Origin: Porphyromonadaceae bacterium
GTDB taxonomy: Bacteria > Bacteroidota > Bacteroidia > Bacteroidales > Dysgonomonadaceae
Direction: 5' to 3'
Assembly (NCBI GenBank): GCA_022840285.1
Contig: JALHIE010000024.1
Span: 1-26,756, forward strand
DNA: 26,756 nucleotides
The notes under the pieces were generated by a model that did no database searches, was not told the DNA's origin, and saw only the letters and a list, made by a program, of their open reading frames with translations. Made by a program: the position numbers and the translations under genes. The number at the start of each line of letters is the position of its first letter. Positions within the stretch are counted from its first letter, which is position 1. Shown piece after piece: positions 1 through 8,829 of the stretch.

Positions 1-7
1 AAAAGTT

Positions 8-244
8 ATGTCTGAAGTAGCACAAAGAGTAAAATCGATCATTGTCGATAAATTAGGTGTTGAAGAGTCTGAAGTAACAGAAACTGCCAGCTTTACCAAT
101 GATTTGGGAGCTGATTCACTTGACACTGTTGAGTTGATCATGGAATTCGAAAAAGAATTCAATATCTCCATTCCGGACGATCAAGCTGAGAAAATTTCTA
201 CGGTAGGTGATGCTATTGCTTACGTTGAGCAACACGCTAAATAA
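8..244 (+). CDS. acpP: Acyl carrier protein
   Basis: Small acidic carrier protein (78 residues, the usual ACP length) that holds growing acyl chains on a 4'-phosphopantetheine arm for type II fatty-acid synthesis in the cytoplasm. The attachment motif GADSLDTVEL is present with the modified serine at Ser37, followed by the acidic helix II (MEFEKEF) that docks partner enzymes. The ATG at 8 gives the canonical N-terminus. fabF begins 20 bases downstream, the normal acpP-fabF pairing, so the two are almost certainly co-transcribed; the promoter lies before the window. Nothing unusual. Recognition is by family motif and gene order. Confidence 0.97.
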   Translation: MSEVAQRVKSIIVDKLGVEESEVTETASFTNDLGADSLDTVELIMEFEKEFNISIPDDQAEKISTVGDAIAYVEQHAK

Positions 245-264
245 AAAATCCACAAGTAAAATTC

Positions 265-1519
265 ATGGAATTAAAAAGAGTAGTAGTAACAGGTCTGGGA
301 GCTGTAACACCGTTGGGAAATGATGTTAAAACAACATGGGAAAATACCGTAGCGGGAAAAAGCGGGGCCGGACCTATTACTCTTTTCGATGCATCTTTGT
401 TCAAGACACAATTTGCCTGTGAGGTAAAAAATTTTGATCCCTACGAGCTTTTTGACAGGAAGGAGGCCCGAAGATTCGACCGTTATTCTCAGCTTGCCCT
501 GAAAGCAGCGAAAGAGGCGATAGAGAACTCAGGACTTGATTTGGAAAAAGAAGACACCAACCGTATCGGAGTTATCTTCTCTGCCGGAATTGGAGGCATC
601 AAAACTTTTGAGGAAGAGGTTGGTAATTATTATCTTACGCAAGATAAAGGCCCTCGATTCAATCCATTTTTCATTCCGAAAATGATAGCCGATATTGCCG
701 CCGGGCATATCTCTATGATTTACGGACTGAGAGGTCCTAATTACGCAACCGTTTCGGCATGCGCATCTTCTACAAATGCCATCGCCGATGCTTTTAATCT
801 CATCCGACTGAATAAGGCAAATGTTATTGTTACCGGTGGTGCTGAAGCGACCATCAGCGCCTCAGCAGTGGGCGGATTTAACGCTATGCATGCACTTTCT
901 ACCCGTAACGATTCGCCTGAAACGGCTTCACGCCCTTTTAGCGCCAGCCGGGACGGATTTGTCATGGGAGAAGGTTCTTCGAGCCTGATTCTCGAAGAGC
1001 TGGAACACGCTCTTGCACGTGGCGCGCATATCTACGCCGAAGTAGCTGGTGCCGGCATGTCGGCCGATGCTCACCACATCACGGCTTCCCATCCCGACGG
1101 TTTGGGAGCCAAACTGGTAATGTACAACGCCTTGGAGGATGCACAAATGCAACCCGAAGATATAGATTACATCAATGTCCACGGAACATCTACGCCGGTA
1201 GGCGATATTTCGGAAGTAAAAGCCATAAAGGAGGTTTTTGGAGAACACAGTTACAAGCTAAACATCAGTGCAACCAAGTCGATGACGGGACACTTGTTGG
1301 GTGCTGCCGGTTCACTGGAAGCAATGTTTTGTGCTCTATCCATTGAGAACCAAATCGTTAATCAATTTCACTGAAGGCGACGAGGATCCGGAAATCGATT
1401 ATAATCTTAACTTCACATTCAACAAAGCTCAAAAACGCGAGTTAAGAGCTGTGCTATCGAACACATTTGGCTTTGGAGGCCATAACGCAAGCGTAATCCT
1501 TAAGAAATTCAACAAGTAA
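265..1519 (+). CDS. fabF: Beta-ketoacyl-ACP synthase II (FabF), apparent frameshift near 1360
   Basis: Condensing enzyme that elongates acyl-ACP with malonyl-ACP in fatty-acid synthesis. The thiolase-fold Cys-His-His triad is visible: Cys166 in VSACASST, His306 in HGTSTPVGD and His343 in GHLLGAAG. The starting frame stops at 1374 after 369 residues, short of the roughly 415-420 usual for the family. The missing C-terminus (INFTEGDEDPEIDYN through SNTFGFGGHNASVIL) is intact in another frame from 1361 to the stop at 1517-1519. At the break, Val365 (1357-1359) is followed by one base and then by the Ile-Asn-Phe codons; the family normally has a Pro-Pro-Thr tripeptide there. This fits loss of 8 bases. 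It could be a sequencing or assembly error or a real mutation. Because fabF is normally needed for growth, error is the more likely reading. The gene sits between acpP and rnc. Confidence 0.93.
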
Positions 1520-1520
1520 T

Positions 1521-2342
1521 GTGTTAAGAAAATTTATGCGAAAAGTAAGGGCAATTCCTCACAAAGGAAAAGAACCCTACTTTTCATTTTACAGGATGTT
1601 GGGATTTTATCCCGATAGAATTGATCTGTACCAGGAAGCATTGACACACAGATCATCATCAATTCGCTCAAATTCAGGAAAATGGGTTAATAATGAACGG
1701 CTCGAATTTCTGGGTGATGCTATTCTTGATGCCATTGTAGCCGATATTTTGTACAAAAAATTTGAGAACAAAAAAGAAGGGTTTCTTACCAGTACCCGTT
1801 CAAGGATTGTTCAACGCGAGACGTTGAACAAAATTGCCATTGAAATAGGGATCGATAAAATCATCACTTCCTCCACCCGGAATCTTGCTCACAACACCAA
1901 TATCTACGGCGATGCCCTGGAGGCGCTGATTGGCGCAATCTATCTCGACCAGGGTTACCGCGTGGCGAAAAGCTTTGTTTTTGAAACGCTCATCAAGCAA
2001 CACATCAATATCGATTCCGTATTGAAAAGCGAGGTCGATTTTAAGTCGCGTCTGATAGAGTGGGGGCAAAAATACAAAATAGACGTTGGTTTCGAAGTGA
2101 CAGACTCTTCGTACGACGAGCAAAATAATCCCGTCTTTGAATCGCGGGTTATTGTCGGTGGAGTCGATCTGGGCTCAGGAAAAGGATATTCCAAAAAAGA
2201 GTCGCATCAGAAAGCGGCAAAGAAAGCCATCAAGAAGTTGCGCAACGATAACGAACTTCTGGAAAAGCTTCTCGAGAAAGGAAAAAGCGAATCTTTAGAG
2301 AGCTCCGGTCAGGAGGAAGAGAATACGCCGATTGAGATTTAA
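1521..2342 (+). CDS. rnc: Ribonuclease III
   Basis: Double-strand-specific endoribonuclease that processes rRNA precursors and structured mRNAs. The N-terminal RNase III domain has the signature NERLEFLGDAILD (Glu62, Asp66) and the second metal-binding pair in GDALEALIGAIYLD (Asp131, Glu134). The C-terminal third is a double-stranded-RNA-binding domain ending in the SHQKAAKKAIKKL helix, followed by a charged tail. Length is 273 residues. The chosen start is GTG at 1521, one base after the fabF stop, because the leading MLRKF residues match what I recall of Bacteroidetes homologues. An in-frame ATG at 1536 is the alternative. The gene follows fabF in the common acpP-fabF-rnc order and converges on pfkA with only 8 bases between the stops. 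Confidence 0.95.
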   Translation: MLRKFMRKVRAIPHKGKEPYFSFYRMLGFYPDRIDLYQEALTHRSSSIRSNSGKWVNNERLEFLGDAILDAIVADILYKKFENKKEGFLTSTRSRIVQRETLNKIAIEIGIDKIITSSTRNLAHNTNIYGDALEALIGAIYLDQGYRVAKSFVFETLIKQHINIDSVLKSEVDFKSRLIEWGQKYKIDVGFEVTDSSYDEQNNPVFESRVIVGGVDLGSGKGYSKKESHQKAAKKAIKKLRNDNELLEKLLEKGKSESLESSGQEEENTPIEI

Positions 2343-2350
2343 AATCGGGA

Positions 2351-3373
2351 TTATACCCAAACTCCGAAAGATATTCCCATCTTTCTTCCCTGTTGCACCA
2401 AAGGCGTATCCACAGTCACCAGTCGAAGCTTTCCCGCAACTTCTTCCAAAGGAACATCCGAAATCTTGTTATTGATCTGTGCGACCATTCGCCCGAATTT
2501 CTTTTCGTGGATGAGTTGTGCCGCATGTCCGCCGAGCAAAGTGCCTAAATTGCGATCTGCAGGTGATGGTGAGCCTCCGCGTTGGATATATCCGAGAACG
2601 GTTTCGCGTGTTTCAAATCCGGTCTGTCTTTCAATCTCTCTGGCAAAATACATGGCAGGCCTTTCGCTGCTTCCTTGAATTTCAATTCCCTCGGCAACAG
2701 CTACGATGGAATAGGCTTTCCCCATTTCCATCCTTTTTTTTATCTTGTCGATAATTACTTTCATGTTGTAACCAAGCTCGGGAAGCAGAATGATATCGGC
2801 TCCACCAGCCATCCCGGCATACAGTGTAATCCATCCGGCATGGTGGCCCATAAGCTCAATAACCATGACACGACGATGGGAGCTTGCCGTGGAATGTAGG
2901 CGGTCGATAGCATCCGTAGCAATATTGACAGCGGTGTCGAATCCGAAAGTGACATCGGTCCCGAACACGTCGTTATCAATGGTTTTGGGGATTCCCACGA
3001 CATTCAGCCCCAATTCGGAAAGCATCCACGTCGTTTTTTGCGTACCGTTTCCTCCAATACAAACCAGGCAGTCGAGGCCTAATTCGTGGTAGCATTTTTT
3101 TATCTCTTCCTGGTCTTTTTCGTCGGGTGATGTGATTTTTTTGCGGAACACCTTTTCGCGTGCGGTCCCAAGAATGGTCCCTCCCAGATTAAGAATGCCG
3201 GAGAGCGATGCGTCGGACAGATCGATAACGTCCTTGTAAAGCAGACCGGAAAATCCATTCTGGATACCGATTACAGTCATTCCGTAATTGTTAATGGCTG
3301 TTTTTCCGACGCCTCGTATGGTCGCATTAATTCCGGGACAGTCACCGCCGGAAGTGAGAATTCCAATTTTCAT
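2351..3373 (-). CDS. pfkA: 6-phosphofructokinase
   Basis: Phosphorylates fructose 6-phosphate to fructose 1,6-bisphosphate in glycolysis. The 340-residue protein begins MKIGILTSGGDCPG, the nucleotide-binding loop; the longer reading frame upstream of 3373 has no family-like sequence, so the ATG at 3371-3373 is the start. The catalytic loop PKTIDND spans residues 129-135, and GGNGT at 107-111 matches the phosphoryl-donor site. In E. coli numbering the donor-selecting position 104 is Gly (here Gly110), which favours ATP, while position 124 is Lys (here Lys130), as in pyrophosphate-linked enzymes. Donor use is therefore less certain than the family assignment. It lies 102 bases downstream of lpxB on the same strand. 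A weak promoter-like TTCCTTTG occurs at 3407-3414 on the minus strand. Confidence 0.93.
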   Translation of the reverse strand: MKIGILTSGGDCPGINATIRGVGKTAINNYGMTVIGIQNGFSGLLYKDVIDLSDASLSGILNLGGTILGTAREKVFRKKITSPDEKDQEEIKKCYHELGLDCLVCIGGNGTQKTTWMLSELGLNVVGIPKTIDNDVFGTDVTFGFDTAVNIATDAIDRLHSTASSHRRVMVIELMGHHAGWITLYAGMAGGADIILLPELGYNMKVIIDKIKKRMEMGKAYSIVAVAEGIEIQGSSERPAMYFAREIERQTGFETRETVLGYIQRGGSPSPADRNLGTLLGGHAAQLIHEKKFGRMVAQINNKISDVPLEEVAGKLRLVTVDTPLVQQGRKMGISFGVWV

Positions 3374-3475
3374 ACTGTTTCTGATTTTCTTGCTTGAGTT
3401 CCGGTACAAAGGAAACAAAAAAGGATTAAAAAGTGAAGAGTTAGGAAAGAATATTTTCAATTTGACCGATAACAG

Positions 3476-4612
3476 TTATCCGTTTTCCCTGAGCTTCTTC
3501 AGTATTGTTTCCGCTGCCCGGTCCGAAGCACCGGTTCCTCCCAGGATTTGTCGCATTTCCGCGTAATTGTCGAGCATGTTCTTTCGGTAGTTTTTTACGT
3601 GAAGAAGCTGGGTAAGTTCTTTACGGATGTTGTCGACGGTGAAAAACTTGGCGAAGAGCTCCGTCACAACTTCTCTGCCACAAATGAGGTTCACCAGCGA
3701 GATATAGGGTGTGTGCAGGATGTTTTTGAAGGCCCAGTAAGATAATCGCGGCATGGGCGTACGGTAGCAAACCACCTGAGGTATATTCAGCAATGCCGTC
3801 TCCAGGGTGGCGGTCCCCGACGTGACCAGCGCTGCCTGTGACTGGGCGAGGATGCGGTACGTTTGGTGGAACAAGACCCTCGACGGAAATCCTTGGGTGA
3901 ACTTATCGTAAAAACCGGGTTCAATACCGGGTGCACCTGCAACGACCAGCTGATAATCTTCGAACCCTTTAACTGCCTGAAGCATGGGCGGCAGGTTGCT
4001 GGATATTTCCTGTTTCCGGCTTCCGGCAAGAAGTGCAATAATCGGACGGTCGGGAAGTGAATTGGCTGCAATGAACTCGGCAAACGTTTCGTCTTTATAC
4101 TCGCGCGCGTCGATTTCATCCACCGACGGATTGCCGACGTAACAAACCCGATAATCGTGTTTTTTGTAGAAATCTACTTCAAAGGGCAGGATACAAAGCA
4201 TCTCATCCACGTATTTCTTGAACGATTTAACCCGGTACTCTTTCCATGCCCATACTTTAGGTGAAATGTAGTAGAAAACAGGGATGTTCAGTCGGACTTT
4301 CACAAACCGGGTAATCTTCAGGTTAAATCCCGGATAATCAATCAGGATAACTGCATCCGGCTGATAGCGGGTAATCTCCTGTTGGCAGAGTTGAAGGTTG
4401 TTAAGAATGGTTTTTGCATTCCTGACAACCGGGCCAAATCCCATAAATGCCATTTCCCGGTAATGCTTAACCAGTATTCCGCCCTGGACAGCCATAAGGT
4501 CACCGCCGAAAAACCGGAACCCGGCTTCCTTGTCCAATTGTTTGATCGACTTCATCAGGTTGGATGCGTGCAGGTCGCCCGATGCTTCGCCGGCTATCAA
4601 GAAGTATTTCAT
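3476..4612 (-). CDS. lpxB: Lipid-A-disaccharide synthase
   Basis: Inner-membrane-associated glycosyltransferase (GT19) that joins UDP-2,3-diacylglucosamine and lipid X to make the lipid A disaccharide, so the organism has a lipopolysaccharide-type outer membrane. The 378-residue length is typical. Family landmarks are the N-terminal AGEASGD loop, the central YYISPKVWAWK segment, the LLAGSRKQEI motif and the C-terminal SGTATLETAL donor-binding motif. The ATG at 4610-4612 is the obvious start, only four bases after the surE stop, so the two are translated from one message. The gene appears complete. Confidence 0.96.
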   Translation of the reverse strand: MKYFLIAGEASGDLHASNLMKSIKQLDKEAGFRFFGGDLMAVQGGILVKHYREMAFMGFGPVVRNAKTILNNLQLCQQEITRYQPDAVILIDYPGFNLKITRFVKVRLNIPVFYYISPKVWAWKEYRVKSFKKYVDEMLCILPFEVDFYKKHDYRVCYVGNPSVDEIDAREYKDETFAEFIAANSLPDRPIIALLAGSRKQEISSNLPPMLQAVKGFEDYQLVVAGAPGIEPGFYDKFTQGFPSRVLFHQTYRILAQSQAALVTSGTATLETALLNIPQVVCYRTPMPRLSYWAFKNILHTPYISLVNLICGREVVTELFAKFFTVDNIRKELTQLLHVKNYRKNMLDNYAEMRQILGGTGASDRAAETILKKLRENG

Positions 4613-4616
4613 ATTT

Positions 4617-5384
4617 TTATGTCAAGTCCCACTTTTTCAGCTCAGGGATAAAATCGTGTGCCGTCATGTCAATTTTTACAGGGACAACGGCTGCGTATCC
4701 GTTTGCCAACGCCCATTCATCGGTATTTACGTTGTCTTCTTCCCAGTTTTCGAAATTCCCGGTCATCCAAAACACATCGCGACCGTTCCCGTCGGCAGAC
4801 CGTTGATATTCATTCACCCACTTTCCCTGCGTCTGCGAGGTTATTTTTATTCCTTTTGTTTCACCTTGTGGGACGTTTATATTCAGACAGATACCTTTGG
4901 GAAGTCCCTTTTCGAGAACAACCGCAGCTACCCGTTGAGCCACCTCGCAGGCGTGTGTAAAGTCGGCATCGTATGCATATTCACAAAGGGATACGCCAAA
5001 GGAGGGAACTTCAAAAATACATCCCTCTATGGCGGCACCCATCGTACCCGAATATATTACGCTGATTCCCGCGTTGGACCCGTGGTTGATGCCCGAAACC
5101 AATAAGTCGGGCTTCCGATCTAAAAACTCGTTCAGCGCCAGTTTTACACAATCCACCGGAGTTCCCGTGCACATATATGCCGTAAGTCCTTCTTCCTGTT
5201 TATAGATTCGGCTTCTCAACGGTTGTGATGTGGAGATAGCAGACGACATTCCCGACTGATGCAATTCCGGGGCGAAAACAACTACCTCGCCCAATCCTCT
5301 CATCGCTTCAATAAGCGAGACAATTCCTTTTGCCTGATACCCATCGTCATTGGTGACAAGGATAAGAGGTTTTCTACTGTTCAT
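4617..5384 (-). CDS. surE: 5'/3'-nucleotidase SurE
   Basis: Metal-dependent survival-protein-E phosphatase that dephosphorylates nucleoside monophosphates in the cytoplasm. The 255-residue protein opens with the diagnostic metal-binding LVTNDDG (Asp13, Asp14). It also has the SSAIS serine segment at about residues 48-52 and the SGINHGSNAG metal/phosphate loop. It is the first gene of the leftward surE-lpxB pair, a pairing seen in other Bacteroidetes. A TAAGTTTG sequence at 5410-5417 on the minus strand, about 25 bases before the ATG, could be its -7 box. Confidence 0.95.
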   Translation of the reverse strand: MNSRKPLILVTNDDGYQAKGIVSLIEAMRGLGEVVVFAPELHQSGMSSAISTSQPLRSRIYKQEEGLTAYMCTGTPVDCVKLALNEFLDRKPDLLVSGINHGSNAGISVIYSGTMGAAIEGCIFEVPSFGVSLCEYAYDADFTHACEVAQRVAAVVLEKGLPKGICLNINVPQGETKGIKITSQTQGKWVNEYQRSADGNGRDVFWMTGNFENWEEDNVNTDEWALANGYAAVVPVKIDMTAHDFIPELKKWDLT

Positions 5385-5409
5385 TATTTTTTCTTTTTTA
5401 AATCAGGAA

Positions 5410-5417
5410 CAAACTTA
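5410..5417 (-). promoter_or_regulatory. Possible -7 promoter box of surE-lpxB
   Basis: Reads TAAGTTTG on the minus strand, matching the Bacteroidetes -7 consensus TAnnTTTG, about 25 bases before the surE ATG. I see no good -33 TTTG at 19-21 bases upstream, so the call is tentative. Confidence 0.35.
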
Positions 5418-5546
5418 ATCAAATTCATCGACTTTTTATACACAAGATGCGTTACAAAATCGTTAAATCGAAGTTTATGCTTCGAAAAAGGTCAACTATT
5501 TATTAACTTTATTGTTTTAAACTCAAGTATAAATACAATTCAACAC

Positions 5547-7178
5547 ATGAGAAAATTAAGCTTGCTATTTACTTTGCTGATAAGTACAGTTCTGATGGTT
5601 GCTCAGGAAGTGCGTCCGGTAAAAAACATTGTAGTAATGATTCCCGACGGTACCTCTGTGGGCGTATATTCTGCTTCCCGCTGGTATAAATTTTACAACA
5701 AGATGGGCGACCGCCTGCATATCGACCCCTTTTTCACCGGAACAGTTACAACACATTCCTCCAATGCGCCTATTGGTGATTCGGCTCCTACAGGATCCGC
5801 CTATGCGACAGGTGTTTTACAGAAGACGAGTAACGTGGCCATTTACCCGGAAGCAGATCCTGATAACGATCTTTATCCTGTCGAAGCGACTCGGACATAT
5901 CAGCCTGCAACTACCCTGCTGGAGGCGGCTAAGTTATTGAAAAATAAAGCTGTAGGATTGGTGGTAACCTGTGAGTTCCCTCATGCAACGCCTGCTGATT
6001 TTTCTTCGCATTACCACACGCGCAGTGCCTATAAGTTTATTGCACCGCAAATGGCTTATCAGAATATGGATGTGATGTTTGGGGGGGGAAACAGCATTTT
6101 GACCGATGAAATCCGGCAGCACTTTAAAAATAACGGAACCCTACTTATTCAGGACGATAGAAATGCATTGTTGAACTACAACGGTGACGGAAAAGTCTGG
6201 GCGCTTTTTGGAGAGCGGGCATTACCCTATTCCATTGACAGGAACCCCGATAAGGTTCCGTCGCTTGCAGAAATGACCGCTAAAGCGCTGGACCTTTTGT
6301 CTAAAAAAGAAGCGGGCTTTTTTCTGATGGTGGAAGGCAGTCAGGTGGACTGGGCGGCTCATGCCAACGATGCCGTCGGGATGATTACCGAGTACCTGGA
6401 TTTCGATGATGCCGTGGGTGAAGTGATGAAGTTTGCTGAAAAGGACGGAAATACGGCGGTCGTTATTATGTCTGACCACGGTAACAGCGGTTTTACTATC
6501 GGCTCAAGGGATTGCCCTGGATACGACAAACTGTCGATTCAACAGTTGTTTGAGGCGGTGTCGAATTACAAACTGTCGGCAAACGGAATTGAAGCCATTC
6601 TGGTAAATACCAAACCCGAAAACATAAAAGCTGAATTCAAAAAATACACGGGCATTGACATTACCGACGAAGAACTGCAGACGTTGCTCTCTTCCAAAAA
6701 CTACAAGGAAAGCGATTACACCCAGGTAGGGACGAGCAACAACATGGCTCACAACATAGTGAACATAATGAATTCACGTACTTGTTTCGGATTTACCACA
6801 GGAGGACACACCGGCGAAGAGACACTGTTGGCGTCGTATCACCCGCAGGGGGATATCCTGAGGGGTAATGTGCGTAATGTGCAGGTGAACATGTACCTGC
6901 AAAAAGCATTGGGGTTGGATAAATCATTACAGGAACTGTCGGATGAAATCTTTGTTAAGCATACCGATGTTTTTGCCGGGCAGAAATATTCCGTGAACCG
7001 GAAAGATTCCGAGTTTCCGGTCCTGACCGTTAAAAAAGGAAAAAACACGTTGGAGGTAAAGGCGTTTTCGTCCGTTGGAAAACTCAACGGCAAGCCGTTC
7101 GATATTGGATCGGTCGTGGTGTATATGGACAAAAACGATACCTTTTATTTGCCTAAGGATTTAGTGACGAAGTTATAA
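5547..7178 (+). CDS. Secreted alkaline phosphatase
   Basis: PhoA-family phosphomonoesterase, 543 residues, exported by an N-terminal signal peptide (MRKLSLLFTLLISTVLMVAQ). Metal and nucleophile positions line up with E. coli PhoA: Asp34 in MIPDGTS; Asp78-Ser79 in GDSAPTG (nucleophile Ser79); Glu263, Asp268 and His272 in VEGSQVDWAAH with exactly the PhoA spacing; Asp310-His311 in SDHGNSG; and His421 in TGGHTGEE. The stretch between His311 and His421 is about 110 residues against 42 in E. coli, so there is an insertion of roughly 70 residues. The ATG at 5547 is chosen because it starts the signal peptide; the open frame extends upstream without homology. It converges on the DUF4251 gene with a 26-base 3' overlap. 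The physiological substrate is unknown. Confidence 0.9.
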   Translation: MRKLSLLFTLLISTVLMVAQEVRPVKNIVVMIPDGTSVGVYSASRWYKFYNKMGDRLHIDPFFTGTVTTHSSNAPIGDSAPTGSAYATGVLQKTSNVAIYPEADPDNDLYPVEATRTYQPATTLLEAAKLLKNKAVGLVVTCEFPHATPADFSSHYHTRSAYKFIAPQMAYQNMDVMFGGGNSILTDEIRQHFKNNGTLLIQDDRNALLNYNGDGKVWALFGERALPYSIDRNPDKVPSLAEMTAKALDLLSKKEAGFFLMVEGSQVDWAAHANDAVGMITEYLDFDDAVGEVMKFAEKDGNTAVVIMSDHGNSGFTIGSRDCPGYDKLSIQQLFEAVSNYKLSANGIEAILVNTKPENIKAEFKKYTGIDITDEELQTLLSSKNYKESDYTQVGTSNNMAHNIVNIMNSRTCFGFTTGGHTGEETLLASYHPQGDILRGNVRNVQVNMYLQKALGLDKSLQELSDEIFVKHTDVFAGQKYSVNRKDSEFPVLTVKKGKNTLEVKAFSSVGKLNGKPFDIGSVVVYMDKNDTFYLPKDLVTKL

Positions 7179-7662
7179 CGATATCTCCCTGAAACGAGAT
7201 GGGTTGTCGGTTGGTATCGGTGACCTGTAACCGGACCGTCCCGTTCTCCCAGATATCGAAATACAAAAATATCTCCCGGCCGGTATCTTTCGTTCGAATA
7301 TCTACCCGCCAATTCCCTTTTTTCTTTCCCGGATTCACCTGATAATCGAAATCGGTACTGGTGAATTTTATTCCACCCTCACCTGGGTCCACGGGAGCTA
7401 CGTATGCTCGTCCGTAATAGGGCAGGTATGCCCGTACCGTGTCGGGAGCTACTTTTACATCGTAGTGGGGAGACAGGTAAATAGACTTGAAACCGGTGGG
7501 ATAAGCGTAAGTCGCTTTAAACGTAAAGTCGAAATCGCTTACTCTTCGGTTTACTTCATTTGCCACAACTTCTTTTTCAGTTGCCGTCCGTGCTGTGCCA
7601 CACGTAATCAGTCCAAAAGCGACAGACAGCACAATAAGTGAATGTAATGCTGATTGTTTCAT
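7153..7662 (-). CDS. DUF4251 domain lipoprotein
   Basis: Bacteroidetes-specific protein of unknown function, 169 residues. A hydrophobic N-terminus ends at Cys21 in LITC, a probable though imperfect lipobox (Thr at -1), so it is likely a lipid-anchored periplasmic or outer-membrane protein. The rest is beta-rich and carries the DUF4251 hallmarks: the DFTFKATYAYPTG segment, a YDVKV strand, the conserved LPYYGRAYVAP motif and an aromatic C-terminal half (YFDIWENGTVRLQV). Its 3' end overlaps the alkaline phosphatase gene tail-to-tail by 26 bases. No regulatory site is clear in the 139 bases upstream, although a near-miss TATTTTG occurs there. I can assign the family but no biochemical role. Confidence 0.85.
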   Translation of the reverse strand: MKQSALHSLIVLSVAFGLITCGTARTATEKEVVANEVNRRVSDFDFTFKATYAYPTGFKSIYLSPHYDVKVAPDTVRAYLPYYGRAYVAPVDPGEGGIKFTSTDFDYQVNPGKKKGNWRVDIRTKDTGREIFLYFDIWENGTVRLQVTDTNRQPISFQGDIVITSSLNP

Positions 7663-7801
7663 CTGTTCATTCTTTTTTATTGTAAAACAAAATATGAATG
7701 GTTTTGTTGTTAGAAACTGTTTTGAATTTATTCAGACCCTGTTTTATGCCTATTTTTTGATGGATTCGGATTTTCAGTTAGCGCAAATAGCGGGTTTTTT
7801 C

Positions 7802-8827
7802 TTAGAAAGGCGATAAATCCGTAAAGATGTTCAGGCTGTAATAGAAAGCCAACAGCATCAAAACAACGAAGTAAGACAAAATTTCCAGCCTGAAAGTGGT
7901 GTTGGTGTAAAAATGTGCCACAACGATGGAGAGAAATGCTATGATAACGTATATCCATACGAGAGAGAGAGTCAAGTATAAAACCTGTAAAAGAATGGAA
8001 AACAGGATCACGGAGATGCTGAAGATCAACACTTTTTTGGTGAAACTCCGTTCTCTTGTAATCTGCTTGCTGTCAGCGATAATTAAAAAAAACACGAAGA
8101 GCAGCGCGGTCCCGATAAAACCCCATTGCGGGACAGTGAAACCGGAAAGTTGTGTAAAATCATAAATCTTAGCCAAGTCCTTAAAAGGACCGATAAAGCC
8201 CGAAATGTTGTCGCCAAAGACGTAAAACACAAATACAATCCAAAATACCAGTATTACCCCGAAAACGGATGCGATAAATGACCGAAAGCTTATTCCGCCC
8301 ATAGCCGATAGACCGATTAACCACAGGGGCAAAAACAGTAAAGTATGGATCTGAAAAATTCCGGCAATGGTTATCAACGCACTGAACTGATAGGCAAACC
8401 GGTGGGAATGGTGATATTGGTACGACGCCAGTAAAGGAAAAAGGGCCCAGAGAACGAAGATGAGTCCCGCAAAATCGGGAGTCATTTTCAGAAAAAAAGG
8501 ATGGACACTAAAAAAGATCAGCGGAACGTAGAAAGGCATCGCTGTTCGCATGCGGATAACACCGTAGCGAACGTTCAATTCGGAAAGGAGATAGGAGATA
8601 ATGAAAATACTGAGCGTGCTCGCTAAAAACGAGATAAGGGGGTTTTGTTGAAAAACGGGTTCGATATAGGGCCAGATAAAGCCGGTACTGTCCACTGGAA
8701 AATCGGGTAAGCCTTTTTTTAAAAACATCAGAAAACGTAACGCGATAACGGCAATAGAAACAACCAGTGAAATAAATCGAGATTCCACAAAAAAAGATTT
8801 GAAGTTTCTAACCAACAAGGTGTTCAT
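7802..8827 (-). CDS. Polytopic membrane protein, DUF6427-like
   Basis: Integral membrane protein of 341 residues with about ten hydrophobic segments spread along its length (for example near residues 19-37, 64-82, 97-112, 120-135, 187-207, 238-254 and 268-290). There are few charged residues and no enzymatic motif that I can recognise. It resembles the DUF6427 family of Bacteroidetes, which in my recollection often sits beside purD. Here it follows the purD stop by two bases on the same strand, so the two are co-transcribed. Function is unknown; a role linked to purine metabolism is not supported beyond this adjacency. The start is the ATG at 8825-8827. Confidence 0.8.
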   Translation of the reverse strand: MNTLLVRNFKSFFVESRFISLVVSIAVIALRFLMFLKKGLPDFPVDSTGFIWPYIEPVFQQNPLISFLASTLSIFIISYLLSELNVRYGVIRMRTAMPFYVPLIFFSVHPFFLKMTPDFAGLIFVLWALFPLLASYQYHHSHRFAYQFSALITIAGIFQIHTLLFLPLWLIGLSAMGGISFRSFIASVFGVILVFWIVFVFYVFGDNISGFIGPFKDLAKIYDFTQLSGFTVPQWGFIGTALLFVFFLIIADSKQITRERSFTKKVLIFSISVILFSILLQVLYLTLSLVWIYVIIAFLSIVVAHFYTNTTFRLEILSYFVVLMLLAFYYSLNIFTDLSPF

Positions 8828-8829
8828 CT

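Noticed and set aside
1519..1527. ATG overlapping the fabF stop (TAATG) as the rnc start
   Set aside because: That ATG is followed at once by a stop codon (ATG TGT TAA); the rnc frame begins with GTG at 1521 or ATG at 1536.
5504..5511. TAACTTTA as the alkaline phosphatase -7 box
   Set aside because: It lacks the final G of TAnnTTTG and has no -33 element at the right distance.
5259..5546. Upstream extension of the alkaline phosphatase frame
   Set aside because: The extra 96 codons lie mostly inside surE on the other strand and would bury the signal peptide; the ATG at 5547 starts a clear signal sequence.
6081..6088. Run of eight G in the alkaline phosphatase gene as a phase-variable tract
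   Set aside because: The frame is intact and the run encodes a conserved-looking glycine stretch (FGGGNS); one copy gives no evidence of slippage.
7780..7803. Possible terminator hairpin (CGC-AAATA-GCG followed by GGTTTTTT)
   Set aside because: The stem is only three to four base pairs and the T-run is on the plus strand, where no gene ends.
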